NCBI RefSeq assembly: GCF_006861825.1
Contig: NZ_VDGI01000002.1
Span: 252,716-316,715, forward strand
Length of the DNA stretch: 64,000 nt
Direction of reading: 5' to 3'
Source: Psychrobacillus vulpis
Lineage (GTDB): Bacteria > Bacillota > Bacilli > Bacillales_A > Planococcaceae
This document shows, one piece after another, positions 42,673-52,307 of the stretch (the stretch's first letter is position 1; each line of letters opens with the position of its first letter). The notes beneath the pieces were generated by a model. It saw only the letters and a list, made by a program, of their open reading frames with translations, was not told where the DNA came from and ran no database searches. A program made the translations under genes and the position numbers.

Positions 42673-42811
42673 CCGTTTCAACGATTTACTTATTTCTAGT
42701 AAAGCATTCTAGTAAGTATTTTTGTTTGTTTGCACAATGAATTTGTCTAAAATGTGACAAAACATTGGGTTAAAGTCCATATATTCTTAATGATTTGAAT
42801 ATTAAAATAAA

Positions 42812-42825
42812 TGAAAACGTTTTCT
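42812..42825 (+). promoter_or_regulatory. Catabolite-responsive element (cre) before glcD
   Basis: TGAAAACGTTTTCT matches the CcpA consensus TGNAANCGNTNNCA except for the last base and is nearly a perfect dyad. It lies 21 bp before the glcD start, so glucose repression of the whole cluster is likely. Confidence 0.65.
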
Positions 42826-42845
42826 GTTGAATAGGAGGATTACAG

Positions 42846-44255
42846 ATGGAAGACTATCTGATCCAAAAATTGATTGCGATTACTGGTAAAGAAAATGCTA
42901 AAACGACGACAGCTCAGAAGCTTGCTTATTCTTACGATGCTACAGCAAACTTTCAAGCATTACCGGACTTAGTATTATCTCCATCGAATACTAAGGAAAT
43001 TCAAGAAATTGTTAAAATATGCTCCGAATATAAAATTCCCATCATCTCACGTGGATCTGGAACGAACTTAGCAGCAGGGACAGTTCCAAATGCAGGTGGT
43101 GTCGTTCTTCTCTTTAATAGAATGAACCAAATATTAGAGTTCGATGAAGAAAATTTAACACTCACCGTACAACCTGGAGTTATAACAAAAGATATTAACG
43201 AGCTAGTGGAGCCAAAAGGTCTATTTTATCCGCCAGATCCAAGTTCTATGAAAATCTCCACAATTGGAGGAAACGTCAGTGAAAATTCTGGTGGACTGAG
43301 AGGATTAAAATACGGAGTAACTCGAGATTATGTAAAGGGGTTAACTGTAGTACTACCGAATGGAGAAATTCTTAAAACAGGAGGAAAGCTTTCAAAGGAT
43401 GTTGCTGGATACGATTTAACAAGTTTGTTTGTTGGTTCGGAAGGAACAATTGGTGTTATTACAGAAATTATTCTTTCCTTAATACCATTACCTCAAACGA
43501 AACAAACGTTACTTGTTTTTTATGATCAGCTCGAAACTGCTGCCAAAACGGTTTCTTCCATAATTGCGGCAAAAGTAGTTCCAGCCACTTTGGAATTTAT
43601 GGATAAAGGAACGATTGAAAATGTAGAGGAGTATATGAAAATCGGACTTCCAACAGATTGTGAGGCAATGCTACTTATTGAACAGGATGGGGACTTGCAA
43701 ACAGTTGAAAGGGATATGCAGTTAGTACATAAAATTTGTATGGAGCATGGAGCTAAATCTACCCAGCTAGCGCAGTCCGCTGAGGAAGCACTACAACTAA
43801 GCACAGCTAGACGAGTAGCATTGTCGGTACTAGCGAGAAAAAGACCTACAACCATTTTAGAAGATGCTACTGTTCCTAGATCCGAAATTGCCAATATGGT
43901 AAAGGAGATTCAACGAATTGCAGTAAAGTATAACTTAATGATTTTTACATTCGGTCATGCAGGAGATGGCAACCTCCATCCTACTTGCCTAACAGATGTT
44001 CGCGATAAAGAAGAAATGGAGCGAGTGGAAGCGGCTTTCAGTGAAATTTTTGACAGTGCTATTCGCCTAGGTGGAACGATTACTGGAGAGCATGGTGTAG
44101 GAGAAATGAAAGCACCTTATCTTGAATGGAAAATAGGTGCATCTGGAATTGAGGTCATGAAGGGTATTAAACAATCACTTGATCCATTAAACATAATGAA
44201 CCCTGGAAAAATCTTTGCAAAAGACCGTAAGCAGAGGGTTGTGGTTCAAACATGA
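42846..44255 (+). CDS. glcD: Glycolate/2-hydroxyacid oxidase FAD subunit
   Basis: 469 aa FAD-dependent oxidase of the same superfamily as the protein at 31134. PISRGSGTNLAAG, YPPDPSSMKISTIGGNVSEN, LFVGSEGTIGVITEI, FTFGHAGDGNLHPT and GTITGEHGVGEMKAPY are diagnostic. Followed with a 4-bp overlap by the Fe-S subunit gene glcF, so the enzyme is of the two-subunit membrane-associated type (no GlcE). Start ATG 42846 has AGGAGG upstream. The first gene of the 10.8-kb cluster. Confidence 0.94.
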   Translation: MEDYLIQKLIAITGKENAKTTTAQKLAYSYDATANFQALPDLVLSPSNTKEIQEIVKICSEYKIPIISRGSGTNLAAGTVPNAGGVVLLFNRMNQILEFDEENLTLTVQPGVITKDINELVEPKGLFYPPDPSSMKISTIGGNVSENSGGLRGLKYGVTRDYVKGLTVVLPNGEILKTGGKLSKDVAGYDLTSLFVGSEGTIGVITEIILSLIPLPQTKQTLLVFYDQLETAAKTVSSIIAAKVVPATLEFMDKGTIENVEEYMKIGLPTDCEAMLLIEQDGDLQTVERDMQLVHKICMEHGAKSTQLAQSAEEALQLSTARRVALSVLARKRPTTILEDATVPRSEIANMVKEIQRIAVKYNLMIFTFGHAGDGNLHPTCLTDVRDKEEMERVEAAFSEIFDSAIRLGGTITGEHGVGEMKAPYLEWKIGASGIEVMKGIKQSLDPLNIMNPGKIFAKDRKQRVVVQT

Positions 44256-45568
44256 CGACTGCACTTCAAGAAAAAATGCAACAAGCATTTGTGACACATG
44301 TAGATGATGATCGCCTAATGGATTGTATGAGATGTGGATTTTGTCTACCAGCATGTCCTACATATATTCATTCGGGCTTTGATGAAACACAGTCTCCAAG
44401 AGGAAGAATTGCATTAATGAAAGCTATACGAGATGGACAGATCATGTGGGATGGTTCGGTAGAAGAATCTTTTGATCTTTGCTTAGGTTGCAGAGCTTGT
44501 GAACCTGCCTGTCCTGCAGGAGTTCAATATGGCACTTTAATAGAAGAAACTCGTGAAGCAATACTTTCAGTGAAGCCCCAGTCCTTGAAGGAAAAAGTTG
44601 TTCGTAAAGGTGCTTTTGATAATCTATTTGCAGATCAAAAGAAAATGCAACAAGCAGTTAATCTTGTAACGTTTTATCAAAAATCAGGTCTACAGAAAGT
44701 AGTAAGGAAAATAGGGTTTTTAGAACTTTTTCCTCCTTTCATGAAAGAGATGGAAAGTGTCCTACCAATACCAGCAAAAAGAAAGAAACCTGAAAATGAA
44801 AGAGCAAAAGTGAAGGTAAAAGTTGCTTTTTTTGCTGGATGTTTAATGGACACATTATTTAATGAGACAAATAGAAATACGATAGCAATCTTAGAAAAAT
44901 TAGGTTGTGAAGTGCTAATTCCCGAAAATCAGCAATGCTGCGGAGCTTTACATGGACATAGCGGAGAATTAGAAAAATCAAAAAGAAACGCTATAGCAAA
45001 CATCAAAGCATTTGAGTTAGATGAGATTGATTTCATTGTGAATAATGCAGGAGGTTGTGGTGCTTTTTTAGGAGAGTATGATAAATTACTTTCCAATGAT
45101 CCAATATTATTTGAAAAAGCTAAGCAATTTACTGCAAAGCAGATAGACATATCTTCCTTGTTAATAAAATTAGGAATTGTTGATTACTTAGAAAAGCTAC
45201 CAGTAAGTTCATCTTTAGGACTTGTCACTTATCAAGATTCATGCCATTTACGAAATGTAACAGGTGTTAAGGACGAGCCTCGCGATATATTAAAAGCTGT
45301 GCAAGATTGCAAGTATGTGGAGTTACCAAATGCAGATCTTTGTTGTGGTTCTGCTGGCATATATAATTTACTTCAGCCAAAAATGGCATCACTCCTTTTA
45401 GAGTCTAAAATGCAGAAAGTGAAAGAAGTAAGTGCAAGTACCGTGATCACAACAAACCCTGGATGTTTGTTGCAAATGAAGGTTGGTATTGAGCGAGAAG
45501 GACTATCTACTACAACACAGGCATTGCATTTGGTTGATTTTATTTATGGAAAAATGTTTTACCAATAA
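44252..45568 (+). CDS. glcF: Glycolate/2-hydroxyacid oxidase Fe-S subunit
   Basis: 438 aa. Two 4Fe-4S motifs are visible (CMRCGFCLPACPTY and CLGCRACEPACPAG). Two CCG domains follow (QQCCGALHGHSGE and ADLCCGSAGIYNLL), which in this family bind further clusters and pass electrons towards quinone. Translationally coupled to glcD. Confidence 0.95.
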   Translation: MTTALQEKMQQAFVTHVDDDRLMDCMRCGFCLPACPTYIHSGFDETQSPRGRIALMKAIRDGQIMWDGSVEESFDLCLGCRACEPACPAGVQYGTLIEETREAILSVKPQSLKEKVVRKGAFDNLFADQKKMQQAVNLVTFYQKSGLQKVVRKIGFLELFPPFMKEMESVLPIPAKRKKPENERAKVKVKVAFFAGCLMDTLFNETNRNTIAILEKLGCEVLIPENQQCCGALHGHSGELEKSKRNAIANIKAFELDEIDFIVNNAGGCGAFLGEYDKLLSNDPILFEKAKQFTAKQIDISSLLIKLGIVDYLEKLPVSSSLGLVTYQDSCHLRNVTGVKDEPRDILKAVQDCKYVELPNADLCCGSAGIYNLLQPKMASLLLESKMQKVKEVSASTVITTNPGCLLQMKVGIEREGLSTTTQALHLVDFIYGKMFYQ

Positions 45569-45588
45569 TAATTTGGAGGGAAATAAGA

Positions 45589-46602
45589 ATGAAAAGAAAA
45601 AGTTGGAAATTAGGGTCATTAGGTTTAGCTGCAATGCTTCTGTTAGGGGCATGTTCATCAGGTTCGGCAGAAGAGTCAAAAGGAAAAGAATACAAATTGA
45701 AAATGTCAGTTACAGTAAACGATTCTTCAACATGGTACGCAGCTGCTAAGAAGTTGTCTGATGATGTAAGTGAAGAAACAGATGGACGTATTAAAATTGA
45801 AGTATTCCCAAATGAGCAATTATCTGGTGGGGATTCAGGGAAAGCTGTAGAAATGCTTTCGAAAGGTTCGACAGATTTAACATTCAACTCCACAATTATT
45901 TATTCCATTTTAGATGAGCGTTTTGGTGTAGCGAGCGCACCTTTCCTATTCAATAATACCGACGAAGTAGATAAAGTATTTGGGGGAGAAGGTGGAGAAG
46001 CTATAACAAAAATACTAGAAGAAAAAGGTGTCAAGGCCTTAGGATTTGGTCAGAATGGATTCCGACAAGTGACGAATAGTGTGAAAGAAATTAAGTCTCC
46101 TGAAGATTTGAAAGGATTAAAAATACGAATTCCTGGTATTACAATGTATACCGATTTGTATCGTACACTTGGTGCGGATCCAACTACTATGACATTCTCA
46201 GAAGTGTTTACTTCACTTCAACAAGGAACAATTAATGGGCAAGAGAACCCAATTGATGTTATTCATTCATCTAAATTAAATGAAGTACAAGACTATTTAA
46301 CATTGTGGAATTACTCTTATGACCCACTTGTACTAGGTATGAACAAAAAACTTTACGATTCTATGAGTAAAGAGGATCAAGAATTGTTTGCAAGATTAGG
46401 TAAAGAAGCTGCGGAATATCAAGTAGAGTTAGCTCGTGAAAAAGAAACGAAACAATTAGAAGAGTTAAAAGCTGCTGGAATGAAACTATATGAGCCAACG
46501 GAAGATGAACTGGCTAAATTTAAAGAAGTTGTTCAACCAGTTTACGATAAATACACAAGTATTTGGGGAGAAGATTTACTAAAAGCGTTTCAGAAACGTT
46601 AA
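45589..46602 (+). CDS. dctP: TRAP transporter substrate-binding lipoprotein (DctP), system 2
   Basis: 337 aa lipoprotein, lipobox LGAC with lipidated C22. Family marks are IEVFPNEQLSGGDSGKAVEM, FRQVTNSVKEIKSPEDLKGL, and SEVFTSLQQGTINGQENPID. ATG 45589 follows TTGGAGGG. Only moderately similar to the system 1 protein, so a different acid is likely. Confidence 0.94.
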   Translation: MKRKSWKLGSLGLAAMLLLGACSSGSAEESKGKEYKLKMSVTVNDSSTWYAAAKKLSDDVSEETDGRIKIEVFPNEQLSGGDSGKAVEMLSKGSTDLTFNSTIIYSILDERFGVASAPFLFNNTDEVDKVFGGEGGEAITKILEEKGVKALGFGQNGFRQVTNSVKEIKSPEDLKGLKIRIPGITMYTDLYRTLGADPTTMTFSEVFTSLQQGTINGQENPIDVIHSSKLNEVQDYLTLWNYSYDPLVLGMNKKLYDSMSKEDQELFARLGKEAAEYQVELAREKETKQLEELKAAGMKLYEPTEDELAKFKEVVQPVYDKYTSIWGEDLLKAFQKR

Positions 46603-46619
46603 GATTGGAGGGCAATAAG

Positions 46620-47105
46620 ATGGATCAACTATTGAATAGATTAGAAGAATGGATCGTTGCTATTGTCATGTCCGTCATGTCGACCATTGCGTTTTTGAAC
46701 ATACTTTCTAGGGGAATTGTGAACTATTCACTTTCCTTTACGGAAGAAATTACGATTAATTTGTTCGTATTTTTAACTTTTGTAGGTACTTCGATAGGTG
46801 TGCGTCAAAACGCACACCTTGGATTTACTTTAATATTTGATAGAGTCAATGGCATGTTTAAAAAAGGTATTACATTACTAGTAGGTTTACTTATGGGGAT
46901 TTTATTTCTTATTTTATTATACTTTGGAATCCAGATGGTTCTTTTCCAAATGGATATGGGGCAAAAAACTCCATCGCTTGGATGGCCTCAATGGGTTTTC
47001 TCTCTAGCTATGCCAGTAGGAGCGTTACTTTGTTTATATCGTACTATTCAAGCAACAGTTATCGAGTATCGTGAAGAAAATGTGAACGGAGGAAAATCAG
47101 TATGA
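46620..47105 (+). CDS. dctQ: TRAP transporter small membrane subunit (DctQ), system 2
   Basis: 161 aa, four membrane helices (FVFLTFVGTSIGVRQNAHLG is typical). ATG 46620 has TTGGAGGG upstream; the open frame extends to 46563 but that start overlaps dctP. Overlaps dctM by ATGA. Confidence 0.93.
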   Translation: MDQLLNRLEEWIVAIVMSVMSTIAFLNILSRGIVNYSLSFTEEITINLFVFLTFVGTSIGVRQNAHLGFTLIFDRVNGMFKKGITLLVGLLMGILFLILLYFGIQMVLFQMDMGQKTPSLGWPQWVFSLAMPVGALLCLYRTIQATVIEYREENVNGGKSV

Positions 47106-48424
47106 CAGCAATCATATTATTTGGCCTATTTATTGTGCTAGTTTTACTGCGAATTCCAATAGCTGTTTCATTAGCGATATCTTCTATTGTTGTGTTATTT
47201 ACAGGCAGTGGAATATTTGGGCTAGAGCTTGTGGCAGATATTATGTACACAAGTGTCGCGAAGTTTACGTTACTTGCTATTCCATTCTTTGTGTTGGCTG
47301 GGGTAATTATGGAGCAAGCAGGTATTTCTAAGAGACTTATTGATTTTGCTCAAGCATTGGTCGGTCATAGAAAAAGTGGAATTGTTTTTGTAACAGTGTT
47401 GGTTGCTATCTTCTTCGCTGCAATTTCTGGATCAGGTCCTGCTACTGTTGCCGCTATTGGCGGTATATTGATTCCAGCACTTGTAGGTAATGGCTATAAG
47501 AAGGAAACAGCTGGTGCTCTTGTAGCAAGTTCTGGTGCAATTGGTATCGTAATTCCTCCAAGTATTGCATTTATCGTTTTTGCAGTAGTCGCAGGAGATC
47601 AAATCCCTGTATCGATTGCGCGTCTTTTTATCGCTGGTATAATTCCTGGTATTTTGCTTGGAATAGGATTCGTGCTTGCTGCCATGTTTGTTAGATGGAG
47701 ACAAGAGAAAAAAGAAGGTCCATTAGAAGGGTTTGTTCAACAAAAACGAGCAACTGGGAAAGAAAGATGGAAAGCTTTTGTAAATGCTTTGTGGGGGCTC
47801 ATGATTCCAGTAATCATTTTAGGTGGTATTTATGGTGGTTTCTTTACTCCTACAGAAGCTGCAGTAGTTGCTGTGTTCTACGGATTACTCGTAGGTTTCT
47901 TCGTTTATAAAGAATTAAATATTAAAAGTCTCTTTAATATATTAGTAGCATCTTCAGTTCAGACGGCTACTGTTATGTTCATCGTTAGTGCAGCATCAGT
48001 GTTTGCTTATATTATTACGACAGAACAAATTGCAACTACTCTATCAGATGCAATGTTAGGACTTTCAGACAACAAAATAATTATTTTATTAATAGTAAAT
48101 ATCATTCTACTAATTGCTGGTATGTTTATCGATGCAATTTCAGCATTCTACATTCTAGTACCTATACTAGCACCCGTTATGATTTTACTAGGTGTTGATC
48201 CAACGGTATTTGGAGTATTTATGACGGTTAACTTAGCGATTGGTTTATTTACACCACCTGTTGGGTTGAATTTGTATGTAGCATCTGGAATATCTAAAAC
48301 GTCACTTGGAGAAATATCGAGAGGTGTTGTACCGTTTGTAATTTCTTCTGTAATTATTTTGTTGCTTATTACGTATGTGCCAGTAATTTCAACATTTTTG
48401 CCAGATTTATTGAACATAAAATAA
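47102..48424 (+). CDS. dctM: TRAP transporter large membrane subunit (DctM), system 2
   Basis: 440 aa, about 12 helices, with AISGSGPATVAAIGGILIPA, GAIGIVIPPSIAFIVFA and GLFTPPVGLNLYVASG. Together with the two preceding genes forms a complete TRAP importer within the catabolic cluster. Confidence 0.95.
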   Translation: MTAIILFGLFIVLVLLRIPIAVSLAISSIVVLFTGSGIFGLELVADIMYTSVAKFTLLAIPFFVLAGVIMEQAGISKRLIDFAQALVGHRKSGIVFVTVLVAIFFAAISGSGPATVAAIGGILIPALVGNGYKKETAGALVASSGAIGIVIPPSIAFIVFAVVAGDQIPVSIARLFIAGIIPGILLGIGFVLAAMFVRWRQEKKEGPLEGFVQQKRATGKERWKAFVNALWGLMIPVIILGGIYGGFFTPTEAAVVAVFYGLLVGFFVYKELNIKSLFNILVASSVQTATVMFIVSAASVFAYIITTEQIATTLSDAMLGLSDNKIIILLIVNIILLIAGMFIDAISAFYILVPILAPVMILLGVDPTVFGVFMTVNLAIGLFTPPVGLNLYVASGISKTSLGEISRGVVPFVISSVIILLLITYVPVISTFLPDLLNIK

Positions 48425-48455
48425 GGATATTAATAATAAATAAGGGGATGGGTTC

Positions 48456-49217
48456 ATGAGAGTAAAAGGTCAAACAGCCATTATAACAGGGGCAGCAAGT
48501 GGTATTGGAGCAGAATCTGCCATTTATCTTGCAAAAGAAGGGGCAAATATTGTTCTAGTAGACTTAAATTCTTGTGCCAAAACGATTGATCGAATTCGTG
48601 CTATTAACGAAGATGCTCAAGTGCTGGAATGCTTAGGGGACATTCGGGACGAAGAGTTTGTGAAAGCAACAGTAGCTAGATCATCGGATACCTTTGGCGA
48701 ATTACATATTTTAGTAAATAATGCAGGTACGTGCGCCCGCTTAAGTATTGAAGATATGACTTTAAATGCATGGGATAGAGATTTAGATACGAATGTAAAA
48801 GCATCATTTTTATTTATTCAAGCAGTTGTATACCCACATATGATGGAGCAGAAATATGGTCGCATCATTAATATTAGTTCCATTTCTGGTATAAATGGTG
48901 GAGCTTCTTCTGGGGATGGAGATGCAACAAGAAGATCTGGTCCAGCGTATGCAGCATCTAAAGGAGCGGTAATCGCATTAACAAAATGGGTAGCAAAAGA
49001 GCTAGGTGTGCATGGCATTACTTGTAATTCGGTTGCACCAGGTGCAACCGCTACGGGTATTACATCTGGGGTTGATTATGATTTTAGTAGACAAGTTGTC
49101 AAACGTATGGGTACTCCTGAAGATATAGCGGAAGCAGTTCTTTATTTTGCTTCACCAGAGTCAAGCTATACGACAGGTCAAGTGTTACAAGTCGATGGAG
49201 GGTATAACTTTGGCTGA
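48456..49217 (+). CDS. Short-chain dehydrogenase/reductase (FabG-like)
   Basis: 253 aa classical SDR. The NAD(P) motif is TGAASGIGAESA, the structural motif NNAG, and the catalytic residues lie in ISSISG and YAASKG. D in VLVDLNS at the end of strand 2 suggests NAD preference, fitting a catabolic dehydrogenase. An 8-bp overlap with the next gene and its position among acyl-CoA genes suggest oxidation of a hydroxy acid or hydroxyacyl-CoA. Confidence 0.92.
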   Translation: MRVKGQTAIITGAASGIGAESAIYLAKEGANIVLVDLNSCAKTIDRIRAINEDAQVLECLGDIRDEEFVKATVARSSDTFGELHILVNNAGTCARLSIEDMTLNAWDRDLDTNVKASFLFIQAVVYPHMMEQKYGRIINISSISGINGGASSGDGDATRRSGPAYAASKGAVIALTKWVAKELGVHGITCNSVAPGATATGITSGVDYDFSRQVVKRMGTPEDIAEAVLYFASPESSYTTGQVLQVDGGYNFG

Positions 49218-49683
49218 TCGAATACAGGCGGTACTTGATAAAGAATCTAGTCGTATTGTTGGAAGATTCATGAAAGATGTAGATTTATTTGGTGGAATAA
49301 AAGAAGTGTGTAAAAGATTTGATTTAGAAGCTGCCCAGTTTCAATGTATAGGCTCGCTCAGCCATGCAACATATGTACAGTTGGAGAAAACGAGTGAGGG
49401 AGTTCTTCAGTATTCCAAGAAAATTATAAGCGATTCTCCAGTAGAATTATTATCTGGTACTGGATTCGTTGGGCTAGGTTCAGATGGAGAGCTAGATGTA
49501 CATTTTCATGGAATGTTTGTGGATTGTCACCAACAAATTAGTGGAGGTCACTTCCTTGATGGAGAGAATCCGGTTGCTATCACAATTGAATTCATTTTGT
49601 TTCCTTTGAAGGATATTGAACTTAAGCGTGGAAATGATTTATATAGTAATTTACCAGTATTTCAGTTTTCAATGAAGGAGTGA
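49210..49683 (+). CDS. PPC/DUF296 domain protein
   Basis: 157 aa. The PPC fold is seen in RIVGRFMKDVDLFGGIKEVC, AAQFQCIGSLSHATYVQLE, LLSGTGFVGL and LDVHFHGMFVDCHQQISGGH. Bacterial PPC proteins are of unknown function; a metal-binding histidine cluster (HFHGMF, GGH) is present. TTG 49210, six bases after GGAGGG, is preferred; the longer frame starts inside the SDR gene. The role in the pathway is unknown. Confidence 0.82.
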   Translation: MADRIQAVLDKESSRIVGRFMKDVDLFGGIKEVCKRFDLEAAQFQCIGSLSHATYVQLEKTSEGVLQYSKKIISDSPVELLSGTGFVGLGSDGELDVHFHGMFVDCHQQISGGHFLDGENPVAITIEFILFPLKDIELKRGNDLYSNLPVFQFSMKE

Positions 49684-49688
49684 GTTAA

Positions 49689-51170
49689 ATGGAAACGTTA
49701 GCACAATTAGCATTGAAATCAGCTGCAGCTTATCCACAAAAAACGGCAGTAAAAGATCAATATAGATCGTTTAATTATCAAGATATGATAGACAGAGCAC
49801 ATGCGCTTTCTTCGTACTTTCACGATAAAGGTTTTGTTAAGGGTGATAGAATTGCAATTTTGATGCCAAACCGTTTGGAGCATATTGAACTGGATGTTGC
49901 AGTATCACTTGCAGGGCTTATCAAAGTGCCTTTAAATTACCGTCTACATCCTAGAGAGCATCAGTATATGTTAAATGATGCACTTCCAAAATTAATTATT
50001 GGTGAGCAAGAGTTGATAAATCCGATTGGAAGTAATATAGAGGTATTATCTGTTGGAGAGGCATATGAAAGCGTAGTCCATTCTTATTTAGGAAAACATT
50101 ATTTAGAAAATGTGGACGAAGACGATTTATTTGCAATTATGTACACATCTGGTACAACAGGTAATCCTAAAGGTGTTATGTTATCTCATCGAAATATGAT
50201 TGCCGGTGCCTTATCTTTAGCGCAAGTATGTGAAGTGGACTACAACGATGTTATTGGTCATGTTGCTCCTTTAACACACGGTAGTAATTTCTTATCCCAT
50301 GTTTCTTGGTTATATGGGTCAACTCAAGTTGTGTTTAATAAGTTCGAACCAGAAGAATTTGTCAATGATTTAAAGAAAGAATCCGTATCAGTCATTTTTT
50401 TAGTACCAACAATGGTGAATTTAATGATTCAACATCCAAATTTCGATCCTTCCCAACTATCTACATTGAAGTCAATTAATATGGCAGGCTCCCCAATTGC
50501 TTCTAGTAAATTGGAAGAAGCATTAAACCTAACTGGTCCTATTTTTGCTGAAACTTACGGACAAGTAGAAGCTCCAATGTGTATTACAATGATGCCTAAG
50601 AAAGAGCTTAGTACTCGATTAGAATCATGCGGAAGAGTTGGGCTTTTCGTTAGCGTAAAAATTGTAGATGATGAAGGTAAAGAGGTAAAAGACGGGGAAG
50701 TAGGAGAAATTATTTGTAAAGGCTCTCTTGTTATGAAAGGTTATTGGAATAATGAGAAAGCAACAAATGAAACATTGCGAGATGGATGGCTGCATACTGG
50801 TGATTTAGGATGGAAGAGTCCGGAAGGATATGTTCATATTGTTGATCGTAAAAAGGATGTTATCATTTCAGGAGGAGTGAATATTTATCCTCGAGAAGTG
50901 GAAGAAGTGCTTAACTTACATCCAGGTGTAAAAGAAACATGTGTCATTGGTGTCCCAGACGAAAAGTGGGGAGAAAATGTTGTAGCATACGTCGTTCCTA
51001 ACGGAAAAGAGACTGTTTCAACAGAAGCACTGTTAGCATTATGTGTGGAAAATATGGCGAGCTTTAAAAAGCCTAAATCCATTTATATTGTGGATGAATT
51101 ACCTAAAAGTTCGTATGGAAAAATTTTAAAAAGAGAAATGCGAGACCAACATAAGGAGGTTAGCGTATGA
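49689..51170 (+). CDS. AMP-forming acyl-CoA synthetase
   Basis: 493 aa ANL-superfamily ligase. The P-loop YTSGTTGNPKGVMLSHRN, AETYGQVEA, the TGDLG hinge region, DRKKDVIISGGVNIYPREVE and the C-terminal catalytic lysine in KSSYGKILKREM are all present. It activates a carboxylic acid as its CoA thioester; substrate size cannot be told, though the family resembles medium/long-chain ligases. Overlaps the thiolase gene by ATGA. Confidence 0.93.
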   Translation: METLAQLALKSAAAYPQKTAVKDQYRSFNYQDMIDRAHALSSYFHDKGFVKGDRIAILMPNRLEHIELDVAVSLAGLIKVPLNYRLHPREHQYMLNDALPKLIIGEQELINPIGSNIEVLSVGEAYESVVHSYLGKHYLENVDEDDLFAIMYTSGTTGNPKGVMLSHRNMIAGALSLAQVCEVDYNDVIGHVAPLTHGSNFLSHVSWLYGSTQVVFNKFEPEEFVNDLKKESVSVIFLVPTMVNLMIQHPNFDPSQLSTLKSINMAGSPIASSKLEEALNLTGPIFAETYGQVEAPMCITMMPKKELSTRLESCGRVGLFVSVKIVDDEGKEVKDGEVGEIICKGSLVMKGYWNNEKATNETLRDGWLHTGDLGWKSPEGYVHIVDRKKDVIISGGVNIYPREVEEVLNLHPGVKETCVIGVPDEKWGENVVAYVVPNGKETVSTEALLALCVENMASFKKPKSIYIVDELPKSSYGKILKREMRDQHKEVSV

Positions 51171-52300
51171 CGAACGTTTACGTACATGGAATTGGTATGA
51201 CTCAGTTTGGTACATTTATAGACCGAACAATGAAAGATATGTTGTTAGATGCTTGTATTCAAGCTTTAGAAGATGCAGGTAACCCAAAAGTAGATGCTGT
51301 TTTTGTTGGGAACTTTATGGGTGGATCTATTTATAATCAAGAAATATTAGGTGCTATTGTAGCAAATGAACTTGGACTTGGATTTGTTCCAACGGCTAAA
51401 GTAGAGGGTGCATGTGCTTCAGGAGGAATTGCATTAAGGCAAGGTATTCTCGGAATAATGAGTGGCGAGTATAATACGGTGCTTGTTGCAGGTGTAGAAA
51501 AGATGAAACACGCTTCAACTGTTGATGTTACTCAAGCAATCAATGCTGCAATGGATAACGATTCTAATGAAAAGAATGCAGGATTAACATTCCCAGGATT
51601 TTTCGGTGTGCTTGCTAATCGATATTTTTATGAGACAGGAGCTTCTAAAAAGCATTTAGCAATGGTTGCTTTGAAAAATAGGGAGCATGCATTAAATAAC
51701 CCAGTAGCTCAATTTAGAAAGCCTGCTACATTTAATGAAATTATGGAAGCACGTATGATAACAAATCCGTTAGGCTTGTTTGACTGTTCTCCTATGACGG
51801 ATGGAGCAGCTGCAGTTGTTATTTCAAAGGACAAATCTGCTATTCATATTCGCTCGTCTGCACAAGCTTCTGGACCAACTCAAATGCAAGATGCAGAGGA
51901 TCTATTGTCTATTCCTGCAATTCGTGAATCTGGTCGGCTTGCTTATGAAAAAGCAGGGGTGGGACCTGATGATATAGATGTAGTAGAAATTCATGACTGT
52001 TTTTCAATGACTGAAATGATTGCGATTGAGGAGTTAGGCTTTTTTAATAAGCGAGAAGGTTGGATCGCGGTAGAAGAAGGAAGAACGAAATCTACAGGAG
52101 ATAAACCTGTCAATACAAGTGGAGGTTTACTTTCACGTGGGCACCCAATTGGGGCTACTGGCGTTGCACAAATTTATCAATTGGTTCGTCAGTTACGTGG
52201 AAATGCAGCAAACCAAGTGGATAATCCGAGACTGGCTTTAGCACAAAATCTCGGTGGAACAGGCTCATATTCTACTGTGCATATTTTGGAGAGGGTGTGA
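51167..52300 (+). CDS. SCP2-type thiolase (acetyl-CoA acetyltransferase-like)
   Basis: 377 aa. The nucleophile is C83 in VEGACASGG, the second cysteine is C278 in the HDCF motif typical of SCP2-type thiolases, and H326 lies in SRGHPIGATG. The complete triad favours true thiolytic cleavage over the aldolase activity of Ltp2-type homologues. It is paired with a DUF35 protein, the usual partner of this subgroup. Confidence 0.92.
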   Translation: MTNVYVHGIGMTQFGTFIDRTMKDMLLDACIQALEDAGNPKVDAVFVGNFMGGSIYNQEILGAIVANELGLGFVPTAKVEGACASGGIALRQGILGIMSGEYNTVLVAGVEKMKHASTVDVTQAINAAMDNDSNEKNAGLTFPGFFGVLANRYFYETGASKKHLAMVALKNREHALNNPVAQFRKPATFNEIMEARMITNPLGLFDCSPMTDGAAAVVISKDKSAIHIRSSAQASGPTQMQDAEDLLSIPAIRESGRLAYEKAGVGPDDIDVVEIHDCFSMTEMIAIEELGFFNKREGWIAVEEGRTKSTGDKPVNTSGGLLSRGHPIGATGVAQIYQLVRQLRGNAANQVDNPRLALAQNLGGTGSYSTVHILERV

Positions 52301-52307
52301 ATGTTGA

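Larger units (their letters stand above)
41806..42845. other. 1.04-kb nested repeat island upstream of glcD
   Basis: Contains a terminator, two type II repeats, each split by a MITE-like element carrying a type I repeat, and then a cre-like site before glcD. The two halves form an imperfect tandem of about 481 bp. No supported gene. Confidence 0.85.

Noticed and set aside
51167-52300. Ltp2-like retro-aldolase reading of the thiolase-DUF35 pair
   Set aside because: The cysteine nucleophile, HDCF cysteine and GHP histidine are all present, which indicates a genuine thiolase.
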